Shown piece by piece: positions 8,565 through 17,150 of a DNA stretch of 64,000 bases; position 1 is the stretch's first letter; each line of letters begins with the position of its first letter. The notes under the pieces were generated by a model that was not told where the DNA came from, ran no database searches, and saw only the letters and a program-made list of their open reading frames with translations. The translations under genes and the position numbers were made by a program. This DNA is from Prosthecodimorpha hirschii (lineage in GTDB: Bacteria; Pseudomonadota; Alphaproteobacteria; Rhizobiales; Ancalomicrobiaceae): contig NZ_LJYW01000001.1 of NCBI RefSeq assembly GCF_001305515.1, positions 2,031,382 to 2,095,381 of the forward strand, given 5' to 3'.

Positions 8565-10085
8565 ATGCCCGACGCCCCCGCCCAAACCCCATCGTCCCAG
8601 GACCGGATCGTGCTGCTGACCGGCCATCTGGCGCGAGCCCGGGTCGAGGCGGTGATGGCCGAGATCGGCGGGCGCGGACAGGACGGGCGGACCTTCCAGT
8701 GGAAGGTGATCGATGCCGGCGTGAAGGTCGCCGCGCTGATGACCGAGGAGATCATCCGCCGCCGGGTGAGCCTGCCGGAGGGCGCCACGATGGTGGTAGT
8801 GCCGGGCCGCTGCCGGGCCGATCTCGACGCCCTGTCGGCCCATTTCGGCGTGCCGGTGCGGCGCGGGCCGGACGAGGTGGTCGACCTGCCGGCCTTCTTC
8901 GGCCGCGGCGCCGCGGTGCCGGATCTGTCGGGCCATGACCTCCGGATCTTCGCCGAGATCGTCGATGCGCCGGATCTGCCGGTCGAGGCCGTGCTCGCCA
9001 AGGCGCTCGGGCTCGCCGCCCAGGGTGCGGACGTGATCGATCTCGGCTGCCTGCCGGATACGCCCTTCCCGCATCTCGCCGACTGCGTGCGCGCCCTGAA
9101 GGCCGCGGGCTTGCGCGTCTCGGTCGACAGCGCCGATGTCGGCGAACTCAGGATCGGCGCCGAGGCCGGCTGCGACTTCCTCCTGTCGCTCAACGAGGAC
9201 ACGCTCGATCTCGCCCGCGCGGTTGCCGCCGTGCCGGTGCTGGTGCCGGCCCGCCCGCACGATCTCGACAGCCTGATCCGCGCCTGCCGGCGGATGGACG
9301 ATTGGGGCCTGCCCTATCTGGCCGACCCGATCCTCGACCCGATCCATTTCGGCTTCACCGATTCGATCGTCCGCTACCATGCCTTCCGCAAGGCCATGCC
9401 GGCGGCCGAGATGCTGATGGGCACCGGCAACCTGACCGAACTGACCGAGGCCGACACGACCGGCATCACCATGACGCTGCTCGGCATCGCCTCCGAACTG
9501 GCGATCCGCAACGTGCTGGTGGTCCAGGTCAGCCCGCATACCCGGCGCACCATCGCCGAACACGATGCCGCCCGCCGCATCCTGCACGCCGCCCGACGCG
9601 ACGGCGCCCTGCCCAAGGGCTATTCCGGCGCGCTCTCCGCCCTGCACGACCGCAAGCCCTACGCCAACAGCGCCGCCGGCGTCGCGGCGGCGGCCGCGGC
9701 GGTGCGCGACCGCAATTTCCGCATCGAGGTGGTCGAGGACGGCATCCATGTCTACAATCGGGACGTGCATGCGGTGCATACCGAGGCGCTGCCCTTCTTC
9801 CCGGATCTGGGGGTCGAGACCGACGGCGGCCATGCCTTCTATCTCGGCACCGAGCTCGCCAAGGCGGAAACCGCATGGCGGCTCGGCAAGCGCTATGCGC
9901 AGGACGAACCCCTCGACTGGGGCGCGGCATGGGACCGCAAGGCGGAGGACTTGACCCGTCTGAAGGACGCGGGCCACACCTTGGCGACCCGCCGGCAGAA
10001 GGCGGCGCCGGACGCGACCGCCGACGCAACCGACCCGGATGCCGAGGGTGCCGGCCCTGCCGATGCCGGAGGAGACGCCGACTGA
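8565..10085 (+). CDS. Dihydropteroate synthase-like protein of the H4MPT island
   Basis: A 506-residue protein. An N-terminal domain (about 1-150) with LLTGHLARARVE precedes a DHPS-like barrel (about 150-390) with GADVIDLGCLPDTPF and RVSVDSADVGEL, and a C-terminal extension ends in an Ala/Asp-rich tail. It resembles the archaeal dihydropteroate synthase-related group rather than FolP. Such proteins occur in methanogens and H4MPT-using bacteria, and pterin-arylamine condensation is the obvious hypothesis. It starts at 8565 and ends in a TGATG overlap with the DUF447 gene. Confidence 0.8.
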   Translation: MPDAPAQTPSSQDRIVLLTGHLARARVEAVMAEIGGRGQDGRTFQWKVIDAGVKVAALMTEEIIRRRVSLPEGATMVVVPGRCRADLDALSAHFGVPVRRGPDEVVDLPAFFGRGAAVPDLSGHDLRIFAEIVDAPDLPVEAVLAKALGLAAQGADVIDLGCLPDTPFPHLADCVRALKAAGLRVSVDSADVGELRIGAEAGCDFLLSLNEDTLDLARAVAAVPVLVPARPHDLDSLIRACRRMDDWGLPYLADPILDPIHFGFTDSIVRYHAFRKAMPAAEMLMGTGNLTELTEADTTGITMTLLGIASELAIRNVLVVQVSPHTRRTIAEHDAARRILHAARRDGALPKGYSGALSALHDRKPYANSAAGVAAAAAAVRDRNFRIEVVEDGIHVYNRDVHAVHTEALPFFPDLGVETDGGHAFYLGTELAKAETAWRLGKRYAQDEPLDWGAAWDRKAEDLTRLKDAGHTLATRRQKAAPDATADATDPDAEGAGPADAGGDAD

Positions 10086-10675
10086 TGCCCTTCATCCTGG
10101 AGACGGTGGTGGCGACGCGAAACCCCGACGGCAGCCATCATGTGGCGCCCTACGGGCTGATCCGCGACGACGCCGGATGGATTCTGGCGCCGTTCCGGCC
10201 GTCCCCGGCGATCGACAACCTGCACCGGCACCCCTTCGCGGTCGCCTCCGGGCCGACCGACATGCGCGTCGTCGCCGGCCATGTCACGGGGCGGCGCGAC
10301 TGGCCGCTGGTCCCCGCCGACCGGGTCGAGGGCGTGCGGCTGGCCGACTGCTTCGGCCATATCGAACTCGCGGTGGTCGATTTCACCGACGACGCGACCC
10401 GGCCGCGCTTCCGCTGCCGGGTCGTGCACGAGGCCGCGCATCGCCCCTTCTCGGGCTTCAACCGCGCCCAGGCCGCGGTGCTCGAGGCCGCCATCCTGTC
10501 GACCCGGCTCGGCATGCTGCCGCGCGACAAGGTCGAGACCGAGATGGCCTATCTGGAGATCGCCGTCTCCAAGACGGCCGGCCCGGCCGAACGCGAGGCC
10601 TGGGACTGGATCCGGCAGAAGATCGAGGGGCATTTCGCCGCACCTCTGGCCGCCACGGATGCGAGTACCCATTAG
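10085..10675 (+). CDS. DUF447 family protein
   Basis: A 196-residue protein starting ILETVVATRNPDGSHHVAPYG, the pattern of DUF447, a split-barrel flavin-binding-like fold found in methanogens and methylotrophs. The start codon overlaps the DHPS-like stop (TGATG). It is the last member of the mfnB-like operon, and its near-exclusive distribution in C1 cofactor islands suggests a role in methylofuran or H4MPT metabolism, but no reaction is known to me. Confidence 0.78.
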   Translation: MPFILETVVATRNPDGSHHVAPYGLIRDDAGWILAPFRPSPAIDNLHRHPFAVASGPTDMRVVAGHVTGRRDWPLVPADRVEGVRLADCFGHIELAVVDFTDDATRPRFRCRVVHEAAHRPFSGFNRAQAAVLEAAILSTRLGMLPRDKVETEMAYLEIAVSKTAGPAEREAWDWIRQKIEGHFAAPLAATDASTH

Positions 10676-10757
10676 CTCACGACACGACCGGCGGCCCGCC
10701 CCGGTCCCTTAAGAAATCAGCCGGCGGTGTACCGACCGGTTCGCAGGAGAGGAAACG

Positions 10758-11297
10758 ATGAAGCACTGGACCCTCACCGCCGTCGCGGCTGCCGCCGTGG
10801 CGCTCGTCGCCGCCACGGCCGATGCCCATGGCCCGACCCGCCAGAAGGTGACCGAGACCATCGAGATCAACGCGCCCGCCGCCAAGGTCTGGGCCGTGAT
10901 CGGCAATTTCCAGGACATGAGCTGGCACCCGGCCGTCGTGAAGGGCGAGGGCAAGGGCGGCAACGACGTCAATGCCACCCGCACGCTGACCCTGCAGGGC
11001 GGCGCCGTCATCCCCGAGGAGACGCTCGAGAAATACGACGCCGCCGGGATGAACTACAGCTACCGGATCACCAAGGAGGACGTGAAGGTCCTGCCCGTGA
11101 CCAACTACACCTCGCGCATCGCCGTGACCGAAGAGGGCGGCAAGGCCAAGGTGGAATGGCGCGGCGCCTTCTATCGCGGCTTCCCGAACAACGATCCGCC
11201 GCCGGAGCTGAGCGACGAAGCCGCCATCAAGGCGATCAAGGGCGTCTATTCCTCCGGCCTCGAAGCCCTGAAGAAGAAGGTCGAGAGCGGCAGCTGA
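10758..11297 (+). CDS. MxaD-like SRPBCC family periplasmic protein
   Basis: A 179-residue protein with a signal peptide (ending ATADAHG) and a START/SRPBCC-type domain: TIEINAPAAKVWAVIGNF and DMSWHPAVVKG. Proteins of this type include MxaD, which aids electron transfer from methanol dehydrogenase to its cytochrome. The ribosome site GGAGAGGAAACG precedes the ATG. It is followed two bases later by a secreted beta-propeller gene. Placement beside H4MPT and PQQ genes supports a periplasmic alcohol-oxidation role, though SRPBCC folds have many functions. Confidence 0.72.
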   Translation: MKHWTLTAVAAAAVALVAATADAHGPTRQKVTETIEINAPAAKVWAVIGNFQDMSWHPAVVKGEGKGGNDVNATRTLTLQGGAVIPEETLEKYDAAGMNYSYRITKEDVKVLPVTNYTSRIAVTEEGGKAKVEWRGAFYRGFPNNDPPPELSDEAAIKAIKGVYSSGLEALKKKVESGS

Positions 11298-11299
11298 GC

Positions 11300-12349
11300 G
11301 TGCCCGGCGCCGACAGGACCCGACGGCCGGCGGGCTGGCTCCGCCGGTCTTCCATCTGGGCTCTGACCCCCGCCCTGCCGGCGCGCCCGGCGGCGGCGGT
11401 GGTGTTGGTGCTCGGCCTGCTGACCGTCGTGGCGGGTCCCCCGGCCGGGCCGGCGGTGGCCGACGAGGCCTTCGTCACCAACCAGGGCTCCGACGACCTG
11501 ACCGTCGTCGATCTCGATCGGATGGCGCCGGTCGCCACGATCGCGATCGGCGGCAAGCCGGCCGGCATCGCGGTCTCGCGCGACGGCCGGCGGGCCTATG
11601 TGACCAGCCCGGACTCCAAGACGCTGACGGTGATCGACGCGGAGACGCGCGCGATCGTGAAGCGGATCGCTCTCACCGGCGGCCCGCTCGGCCTCGCCGT
11701 GCACCCTTCCGGCCACCCGGTCTATGTCGCCGACTGGTATGCCCACCGGCTCCTGGTGGTCGACCCGGAGGCCGGAAGCGTGACCGCGCAGGTGACGGTC
11801 GGCGAGAGCCCGTCCGGCATCGCGCCGACCCCGGACGGCAGTCTGGTGCTGACCGCGGACCGGGATTCCAACCAGATCTCGATCATCGATGCCGCGAGCC
11901 TGACGGTGGTGGCCGTGGTGCCGGTCGGCACGCGGCCCTTCGGGGTCACGGTCTCGGCCGACGGCCGGCGCGCCTATACGGCCAATGTCGGCTCCAACGA
12001 CGTCTCGGTGATCGACCTCGCCGCACGGCGCGAGATCGGCCGCGTTCCGGTCGGCAACACGCCCTATGCGGTCGCACTCGCCGGCTCCCGCGCCTTCGTC
12101 ACCGACCAGCATGCCGACACGATCACGGTCTTCGACACCGCGAGCCTCGCCCCGGTGGCGACACTCGCCTATGGCGGCGAATACCCGGAGGGCATCGCCG
12201 CCACCCCCGACGGCCGCCGCATCCTGGTCGCCGACTGGTTCTCCAACACCCTGTCGGCGATCGACGCCGCCACGCTGAAAACCCTCGGCACCGCCAAGGT
12301 CGGCGACGGCCCCCGCGCCTTCGGCGATTTCATCCGCCGAACACGGTGA
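11300..12349 (+). CDS. Secreted YVTN-type beta-propeller protein
   Basis: A 349-residue protein. A basic N-terminus and hydrophobic segment (about residues 32-52, AAAVVLVLGLLTVVAG) form a signal, followed by seven YVTN-like blades (DDLTVVDLDRM, SKTLTVIDAETR, NQISIIDAASL, NDVSVIDLAARR, DTITVFDTASL, NTLSAIDAATL). GTG at 11300 is the most upstream start compatible with the signal and lies two bases after the SRPBCC stop; a later start is possible. It is a distant relative of the propeller at 3430-4404. Confidence 0.72.
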   Translation: MPGADRTRRPAGWLRRSSIWALTPALPARPAAAVVLVLGLLTVVAGPPAGPAVADEAFVTNQGSDDLTVVDLDRMAPVATIAIGGKPAGIAVSRDGRRAYVTSPDSKTLTVIDAETRAIVKRIALTGGPLGLAVHPSGHPVYVADWYAHRLLVVDPEAGSVTAQVTVGESPSGIAPTPDGSLVLTADRDSNQISIIDAASLTVVAVVPVGTRPFGVTVSADGRRAYTANVGSNDVSVIDLAARREIGRVPVGNTPYAVALAGSRAFVTDQHADTITVFDTASLAPVATLAYGGEYPEGIAATPDGRRILVADWFSNTLSAIDAATLKTLGTAKVGDGPRAFGDFIRRTR

Positions 12350-12416
12350 ACCGGTCCGCAAGACCCGTTTGGACCCGACATCGAAGGGGCGTCTTTTCTC
12401 TTTCAGCAAGGGGGAA

Positions 12417-12800
12417 GGGGAAGGAGCCGGGAGATCGTGCGGCCGGATGCCGCGTCACGCCGATGAGGCGACCCGTTTCCCGCCGCAAGCAGACACCGGG
12501 AAGGAGGCAGCAGATCTCGCGGGCCGCTTCCGCATTGCGTCAGAGGCGTATCCCTTCTCCCCACAAGGGGGGAGAAGGTGCCCGAAGGGCGGATGAGGGG
12601 GCGGTCCCGCGGCAATTTGCCGAACAGTCGGTTCGCGCCGCAGGATATCCCGAGCCGAACCGAAAAGCGCGCCCGGTTTTCCACATCCAGGCCCCCTCAT
12701 CCGCCCTTCGGGCACCTTCTCCCCCTTGGCAGGGGGCGCAGGGGAAGGAGCCGGGAGATCATGCGGCTGGCTTCGGCATTTCGCCGATGAGGCGACCCGT
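12417..12800. repeat. Composite intergenic repeat: direct outer arms, inverted inner arms
   Basis: The outer arms at about 12417-12476 and 12741-12800 are direct repeats sharing ggaaggagccgggagatc and cgccgatgaggcgacccg. Between them lies an inverted pair: aaggtgcccgaagggcggat within 12564-12603 and its complement within 12691-12727. The inner palindrome resembles the gcccttcgggcaccttctcc elements common between genes in Rhizobiales. The outer direct repeats suggest duplication or insertion of the whole unit. The stretch 12350-12829 holds no gene. Confidence 0.8.
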
Positions 12801-12804
12801 CATT

Positions 12805-12818
12805 CCATTGTGCGCTAT
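12805..12818. promoter_or_regulatory. Candidate OhrR operator upstream of ohrR
   Basis: The sequence attgtgcgctat (within 12805-12818) lies about 13 bases before the ohrR start. It matches 10 of 12 positions of the core attgcgcgcaat of the perfect palindrome in front of ohr at 19690-19709. Autoregulation of ohrR through a degenerate copy of the operator is therefore plausible. The match is short. Confidence 0.45.
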
Positions 12819-12829
12819 AGGATGGCGCC

Positions 12830-13258
12830 ATGGATACGCCGCCGCGGCTTGAGGATCAGATTTGTTTCGCGCTCTATGGGGCGCTGCAGGCCATGACGCG
12901 GGCCTACAAGCCGCTTCTGGAGCCGCTCGGGCTGACCTATCCGCAGTATCTGGTGATGCTGGTTTTGTGGGAACGCGACGGGCTCTCGGTCGGCGAGATC
13001 GGCGACCGTCTCGGGCTCGATTCGGGCACGCTGACCCCGCTTCTGAAGCGGCTGGAAGGCGCCGGCTATCTGAAGCGCAGCCGCGACAAGGCCGACGAGC
13101 GCGTCGTGCGCGTGGTGCTGAGCCCGGCAGGCGACGCCCTGCGCGGGCCGGCCGCGGACGCGGTCCGGGCGATCGGCTGCCTGATCGGGCAGCCCGCCGG
13201 CGACCTCGCGGCGCTGCGCGACGGCATCAAAGCCCTGAAGGCCAGCCTGTCGAAGTGA
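12830..13258 (+). CDS. ohrR: Organic hydroperoxide-sensing MarR-family repressor
   Basis: A 142-residue MarR-type regulator with the OhrR hallmark QICFALYGA (reactive cysteine at about residue 12) and the winged helix [13 protein letters not shown]...[14 protein letters not shown]. Oxidation of the cysteine by organic peroxides releases DNA in this family. Its usual partner ohr is not adjacent but lies 6 kb away at 19232-19657, beyond the pqq cluster. A weak copy of the ohr palindrome lies just upstream. Confidence 0.88.
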   Translation: MDTPPRLEDQICFALYGALQAMTRAYKPLLEPLGLTYPQYLVMLVLWERDGLSVGEIGDRLGLDSGTLTPLLKRLEGAGYLKRSRDKADERVVRVVLSPAGDALRGPAADAVRAIGCLIGQPAGDLAALRDGIKALKASLSK

Positions 13259-13263
13259 CCCTC

Positions 13264-13377
13264 TCGGCGCCGCTGGCGCATTTCGGCGCCGTTGGCGCAT
13301 TTCGGCGCCGTTGGCGCATTTCGGCGCCGCTGGCGCATTTCGGCGCCGCTGGCGCATTCCGGCGCCGCTGGCGCGGA
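13264..13377. repeat. Six 19 bp tandem repeats downstream of ohrR
   Basis: Six contiguous 19 bp units tcggcgccgYtggcgcatt run from 13264 to 13377; the last unit is degenerate. Each contains the palindrome ggcgcc. The array begins five bases after the ohrR stop. There are no unique spacers, so it is not a CRISPR. The rest of 13378-13612 shows no gene or signal. Confidence 0.9.
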
Positions 13378-13612
13378 TTGCGGTCCGCGAGACCATGCGC
13401 CGTGCGCGGTTCGATCCGTCCGCGGGGGGCCGTCAACTTCCGGCGGCCTGCCCCGGGCCACGGCAGGTGCCCAATCCCCTCGGCAACCGCCTTCACCCCC
13501 GGCTCCGCACGCCCCGGGCCTCCTCGGTGACGGCTGCCCCTGCCCCCGCGTCCGTCCGACCGACGGCGCCCCCCCGGAGTCCCCGTCCGGGCGGGACGGC
13601 ACTGCGGCGGCC

Positions 13613-13999
13613 TTACGGGAAGCAGCGCATTTCGGCTTCGGCCTGGGCGCGGCGGAGATCCGCGATGGTCTCGTCCATGGCGGTGTTGGAGCGGAAGGTC
13701 GAGGCGGCCTGGCCGACGCCCTGGCGCATCATCAGGATGGTCTCGGCCTGCTCGTACTTGTCGTAGGGCAGGATCGAGGCGACCACGTCGACCGAGCAGG
13801 AGCAGCGCATCAGCGCGTCGCGGGTCTGCCCGTTGGCGGCCATGCAGCCGAACACGTAGTCGGCGCGCGCGGCGGTCGGGAAGTCGTTGAGGGTGCCGGG
13901 GTCGACCCCGTTCTGCGCCAGCGCCGGCCCGGACAGGGCGAGCGCGGCGACCAGCGCGAACAGGGCCGTGCCGGCCCGGCGGCGATCAGTTCTCGACAT
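13613..13999 (-). CDS. Exported Cys-rich small protein
   Basis: A 128-residue protein with a twin-arginine-like basic N-terminus and a signal peptide (ALFALVAALALSGPALAQ). The mature part has four cysteines (VFGCMAANGQ, LMRCSCSVD, and C-terminal EMRCFP), which suggests disulfides. The start at 13999 overlaps the upstream gene by 14 bp, so the two are coupled. No family is recognised. Position just downstream of the pqq genes hints at a periplasmic accessory role in quinoprotein metabolism, which is inference only. Confidence 0.7.
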   Translation of the reverse strand: MSRTDRRRAGTALFALVAALALSGPALAQNGVDPGTLNDFPTAARADYVFGCMAANGQTRDALMRCSCSVDVVASILPYDKYEQAETILMMRQGVGQAASTFRSNTAMDETIADLRRAQAEAEMRCFP

Positions 14000-14729
14000 A
14001 GCGGGTGACCTCCTCGACCAGCGGGGCGCCGCCGTCGGGGGCGGGCGTCGTGATCCGGATCTCGTAGATGACGCCCGGGACCTCGGGCGAGACCGTGAAG
14101 CGGTAGACGGTTTCCGAGAAGGCGGCCATGCGGGCCTTCTGGGGATCGTTGACATAGGGCCTGACGGTGAACTGGGTGCCGTCGACCTCGCCGGTGCCGA
14201 GCTTGACCTTGACCGGCTCGGCGCTGGCGGCCTCGCGCATTCCGGTCCGGATCGCGTTCTTGAAGTAGCGCGGATTGCCGCCGAGCAGCTTGGCGAAATC
14301 GCCGAGATGCAGTTCCAGCATCAGGATCGCGGTCGGATTGAAGGCGACATTGTCGAACGGGCCGGCGGCGCGATGCTGCGGCCCCTTGAACAGCGTCACG
14401 ATCACGTTGCGCTTGGTCGCGGCCTCGCCCGGCTCCAGCGTCAGCTCGACCACGTCCTTGAAGCCCGGCTTGACCTTGTCGGGATCGCGGACGCTGCGCT
14501 CGAAGCTGTATTTCAGGACCGTCCCGGGCGCTGCCTTCAGATAGTGCTCGCCCTCGAACAGGATTTCGCCGACATCGGCCTTGGTGGCGGCGGCCTTGGT
14601 GGCGGTGGCGGGGGCCGCCGGCCCGGCCGCCTCGGCCACTGAAACAAAGGCGCCGGGCACGACGGCGGCGAGAGCGATCGCGAAGGCCGCGGCCGCAACG
14701 GCACGCTTTCCGAATTCCATCATCGACAA
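13986..14729 (-). CDS. Exported hypothetical protein beside pqq genes
   Basis: A 247-residue protein with a signal peptide and an alanine-rich linker (about 36-50), then a domain opening GEILFEGEHYLKAAPGTVLKYSFERS, with two parts of beta character. No catalytic motif is seen. The start is uncertain: TTG at 14729 has GGAGGA about nine bases upstream, while ATG at 14723 is the other choice. It overlaps the following Cys-rich gene. It lies 94 bp downstream of pqqE on the same strand. Confidence 0.68.
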   Translation of the reverse strand: MSMMEFGKRAVAAAAFAIALAAVVPGAFVSVAEAAGPAAPATATKAAATKADVGEILFEGEHYLKAAPGTVLKYSFERSVRDPDKVKPGFKDVVELTLEPGEAATKRNVIVTLFKGPQHRAAGPFDNVAFNPTAILMLELHLGDFAKLLGGNPRYFKNAIRTGMREAASAEPVKVKLGTGEVDGTQFTVRPYVNDPQKARMAAFSETVYRFTVSPEVPGVIYEIRITTPAPDGGAPLVEEVTRYVEN

Positions 14730-14823
14730 GGGTCATCTCCTCCCGAGACTGTCCTGCCCTAAGCCCGCGCCGGTTCTTTGCCTGTCGGCGTCGGGCCGGA
14801 GCCAAGTCCGGACCGGGATGCCG

Positions 14824-15951
14824 TCATTCTACCGGTTCGCGGGCCCGGGCCGTCATTTCCCGATATTGATAGGGCGGCGGTGTGGCTGTCACTGCCTCCG
14901 CCTCGGCGAGAGCCACGATTTTGTGGTGCAGCGGCGATTTGTGGCAGGCCGGATCGGTCGCCGCGGCGTCGCCGGCGAGCGCCAGCGCCTGGCAGCGGCA
15001 GCCGCCCCAGTCGATCTCGGCCCGCTCGCAGGTCCGGCACAGATCGGGCATCCAGTCGGTGCCGCGATAGGCCGTGAAGGCCGGCGAGAACAGCCAGATG
15101 TCGCGCAGCGAATGCTCGCGCACGTTCCAGAATTCCAGATGCGGGATGGTCTCGGCGGCATGGCAGGGCAGCGCCTTGCCGGACGGCGCGACATTGATCG
15201 ACCGGCGCCCCCAGCCGCCCGAGCAGGCCTTGGGATATTTCGCGTAATAGTCCGGGATGACCATGTCGATGACCAGCGTGCCTTCCAGGCGCGTGCGGGC
15301 CGCCTCGACGATCGCGATCGCCCGGTCGACATCGGGCTTGGCCGGCATCAGCGCGGCGCGGTTGGCGTAGGCCCAGCCGTAATACTGGGTGTGGGCGACC
15401 TCGAGCCGCTTCGCCCCCATGGCGACGGCGAGACCGACCAGGTCGCCGACCTGGTGGATGTTGCCGCGATGGATGACGGCGTTGAGGGTCAGCGGCAGGC
15501 CCGCATCGACGACCCAGCGGCCGACCTCGCGCTTCTTCTCGTAGGCGCCGCGGTAGCCTGCGACATGATCGTTGACCGCCCCGTCCGCGCCCTGGATGGA
15601 GAGCTGGACGTGATCGAGGCCGGCATCGACCAGCCTGGTCAGCAGGTCCTGCGAGACGCCGACGCCGGAGGTGATCAGGTTGGAATAGATACCGACCTCG
15701 GCGCAGTGGCGGGTCAGCTCGACGATGTCGCGCCGGGCGGTCGGCTCGCCGCCGGACAGATGGGTGTGCAGCACGCCGAGCGCGGCGGCTTCGGTGAAGA
15801 CCCGCTTCCAGGTCTCGGTGTCGAGTTCGACCGAGCGCCGGTCCAGCTCCATCGGATTGGAGCAATAGGGACATTTCAGCGGGCAGCGATGGGTCAGCTC
15901 GGCGAGCAGGCCGAGCGGCGCCGGGACGGAGACGGGCCGCGGTGCGTTCAT
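14824..15951 (-). CDS. pqqE: PQQ biosynthesis radical SAM protein PqqE
   Basis: A 375-residue radical SAM enzyme with the cluster motif CPLKCPYC (about residues 23-30) and a SPASM-type cysteine-rich C-terminus ([23 protein letters not shown]). PqqE joins the Glu and Tyr side chains of PqqA carried by PqqD, the first committed step. Its ATG overlaps the pqqD stop as ATGA. Start 15951 gives the expected length; the frame is open further upstream but contains no pqq-like sequence. Confidence 0.96.
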   Translation of the reverse strand: MNAPRPVSVPAPLGLLAELTHRCPLKCPYCSNPMELDRRSVELDTETWKRVFTEAAALGVLHTHLSGGEPTARRDIVELTRHCAEVGIYSNLITSGVGVSQDLLTRLVDAGLDHVQLSIQGADGAVNDHVAGYRGAYEKKREVGRWVVDAGLPLTLNAVIHRGNIHQVGDLVGLAVAMGAKRLEVAHTQYYGWAYANRAALMPAKPDVDRAIAIVEAARTRLEGTLVIDMVIPDYYAKYPKACSGGWGRRSINVAPSGKALPCHAAETIPHLEFWNVREHSLRDIWLFSPAFTAYRGTDWMPDLCRTCERAEIDWGGCRCQALALAGDAAATDPACHKSPLHHKIVALAEAEAVTATPPPYQYREMTARAREPVE

Positions 15952-16232
15952 AGCTCCAGCACCCTCTTGTTGGCGAGATCGACCAGCATGGCGCGGATGT
16001 CGGCATCGACGACCGACGGCGCCTCGTTGTAGGCGGCGGCGGTTTCGGCGATCACGGTCGCCAGCGTGCGTTCGCCGTCGCAGAGCTTCAGGATGCCGGC
16101 CGCCGCCTCGTCGATCTGGAAGGCGCGTTCCGGGGCGAGCAGCATCCAGCTGTTGCGCACCTGGTCGAAACGCAGCTTCACCCCGCGCGGCAGGCGCGGC
16201 ACGGCCTCGTCGGTGGCGGCATCGGCTTTCAT
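15948..16232 (-). CDS. pqqD: PQQ biosynthesis peptide chaperone PqqD
   Basis: A 94-residue PqqD with the family pattern [20 protein letters not shown] and [15 protein letters not shown]. PqqD binds the precursor peptide and presents it to PqqE. It overlaps pqqE at its 3' end and the divergent pqqC copy at its 5' end by four bases each. It stands alone here, unlike the PqqC-PqqD fusions of some Methylobacterium. Confidence 0.93.
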   Translation of the reverse strand: MKADAATDEAVPRLPRGVKLRFDQVRNSWMLLAPERAFQIDEAAAGILKLCDGERTLATVIAETAAAYNEAPSVVDADIRAMLVDLANKRVLEL

Positions 16233-16969
16233 CGGGTCTCCTCGTCCGGGTTCCAGGCCCCCGGCGGCGGCAGCTTCGGATCGACATAGGCGAAATGCAG
16301 CGCGTCGAGCTGCGACCAGAGCACGTCGCACTTGAAGCGCATGGCGGCGATCGCCAGGGCCTGCGTCTCGGCCGTGACCGCATGGGTCTTGACATAGGCG
16401 AGCGCGAAGTCGGCATCGCGGTTCACCCGGGCCAGCCGCTCGTCGAAATAGGCGAGCGTCCGGCGGGCGATGAAGTCGTAGGAGGCGAGCATGCCGGACA
16501 TGCGCTCCGAGACCACGGTCGCCGAGAACAGCTCGGTCAGCGAGGAGGCGACGGCCTCCAGCGGCGTGCGCTCGCGGACGAATTGCAGATAGGCGTCGAC
16601 GGCGAAGCGGGTCGCCGGCAGCACGCCCTCGAAGGCCAGCACCTTGGCGCGATCGAGGCCGAGGCCGTCGGTCAGCCGCAGCCAGCGGTCGAGCCCGCTC
16701 TCGCCCTCGCCCTCGCCGTCCTGCTCGACGATGCGCCGGCGCCAGGAGCGGCGATCGGCCGGATCGGCGAGGCGGGACAGCACCAGCGCGTCCTTCACCG
16801 GGATCATCGCCTGATAGTAGGTGCGGTTGAGCGCCCAGGCGGTGACCTGCGCCCGGTCCAGCCGGCCGGCGCTGAGCAGGCGGTGGAACGGGTGCAGGTG
16901 ATAGTAGCGCCGCGCGGCGACCTGGCGGAGTTCCGCCTCCAGGTCTGCGGGACTGAGAATCCGGGCCAT
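16229..16969 (-). CDS. Divergent PqqC paralogue lacking three active-site histidines
   Basis: A 246-residue protein that aligns without gaps to the upstream PqqC over at least the first 220 residues. Positions equivalent to Klebsiella PqqC His24, His84 and His154 are Tyr23, Gln83 and Val153. Retained are Arg49, Gln53, Lys59, Arg79, Arg156, Tyr174, Arg178 and Lys213. Binding of the quinone precursor could thus persist while the oxygen chemistry is altered or lost. It overlaps pqqD by ATGA but is separated by 181 bp from the canonical pqqC. It may be a PQQ carrier, regulator or new enzyme, all inference. Confidence 0.85.
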   Translation of the reverse strand: MARILSPADLEAELRQVAARRYYHLHPFHRLLSAGRLDRAQVTAWALNRTYYQAMIPVKDALVLSRLADPADRRSWRRRIVEQDGEGEGESGLDRWLRLTDGLGLDRAKVLAFEGVLPATRFAVDAYLQFVRERTPLEAVASSLTELFSATVVSERMSGMLASYDFIARRTLAYFDERLARVNRDADFALAYVKTHAVTAETQALAIAAMRFKCDVLWSQLDALHFAYVDPKLPPPGAWNPDEETR

Positions 16970-17150
16970 GCGATCACTCCCCTGCGCTCGGCTTGCGCGC
17001 CGAGTGATAGCACGGGGCACCCATCGCGGGGTCGGCACCCGGCGCCGGGCCGCCCCGCGCCGAACCGCCCCCGATCGGCCGCCCACGGTCCGGGACCGGC
17101 AGGGCTCGACGGGACGGCTGGCGGACGCGACCGGCGGCATGGCGGAGGCC

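Noticed and set aside
13264-13377. CRISPR array
   Set aside because: The 19 bp units are contiguous with no spacers, and no cas genes are nearby.
15948-16969. A PqqC-PqqD fusion as in some Methylobacterium
   Set aside because: The two frames differ and are joined only by an ATGA overlap with a proper pqqD start at 16232.
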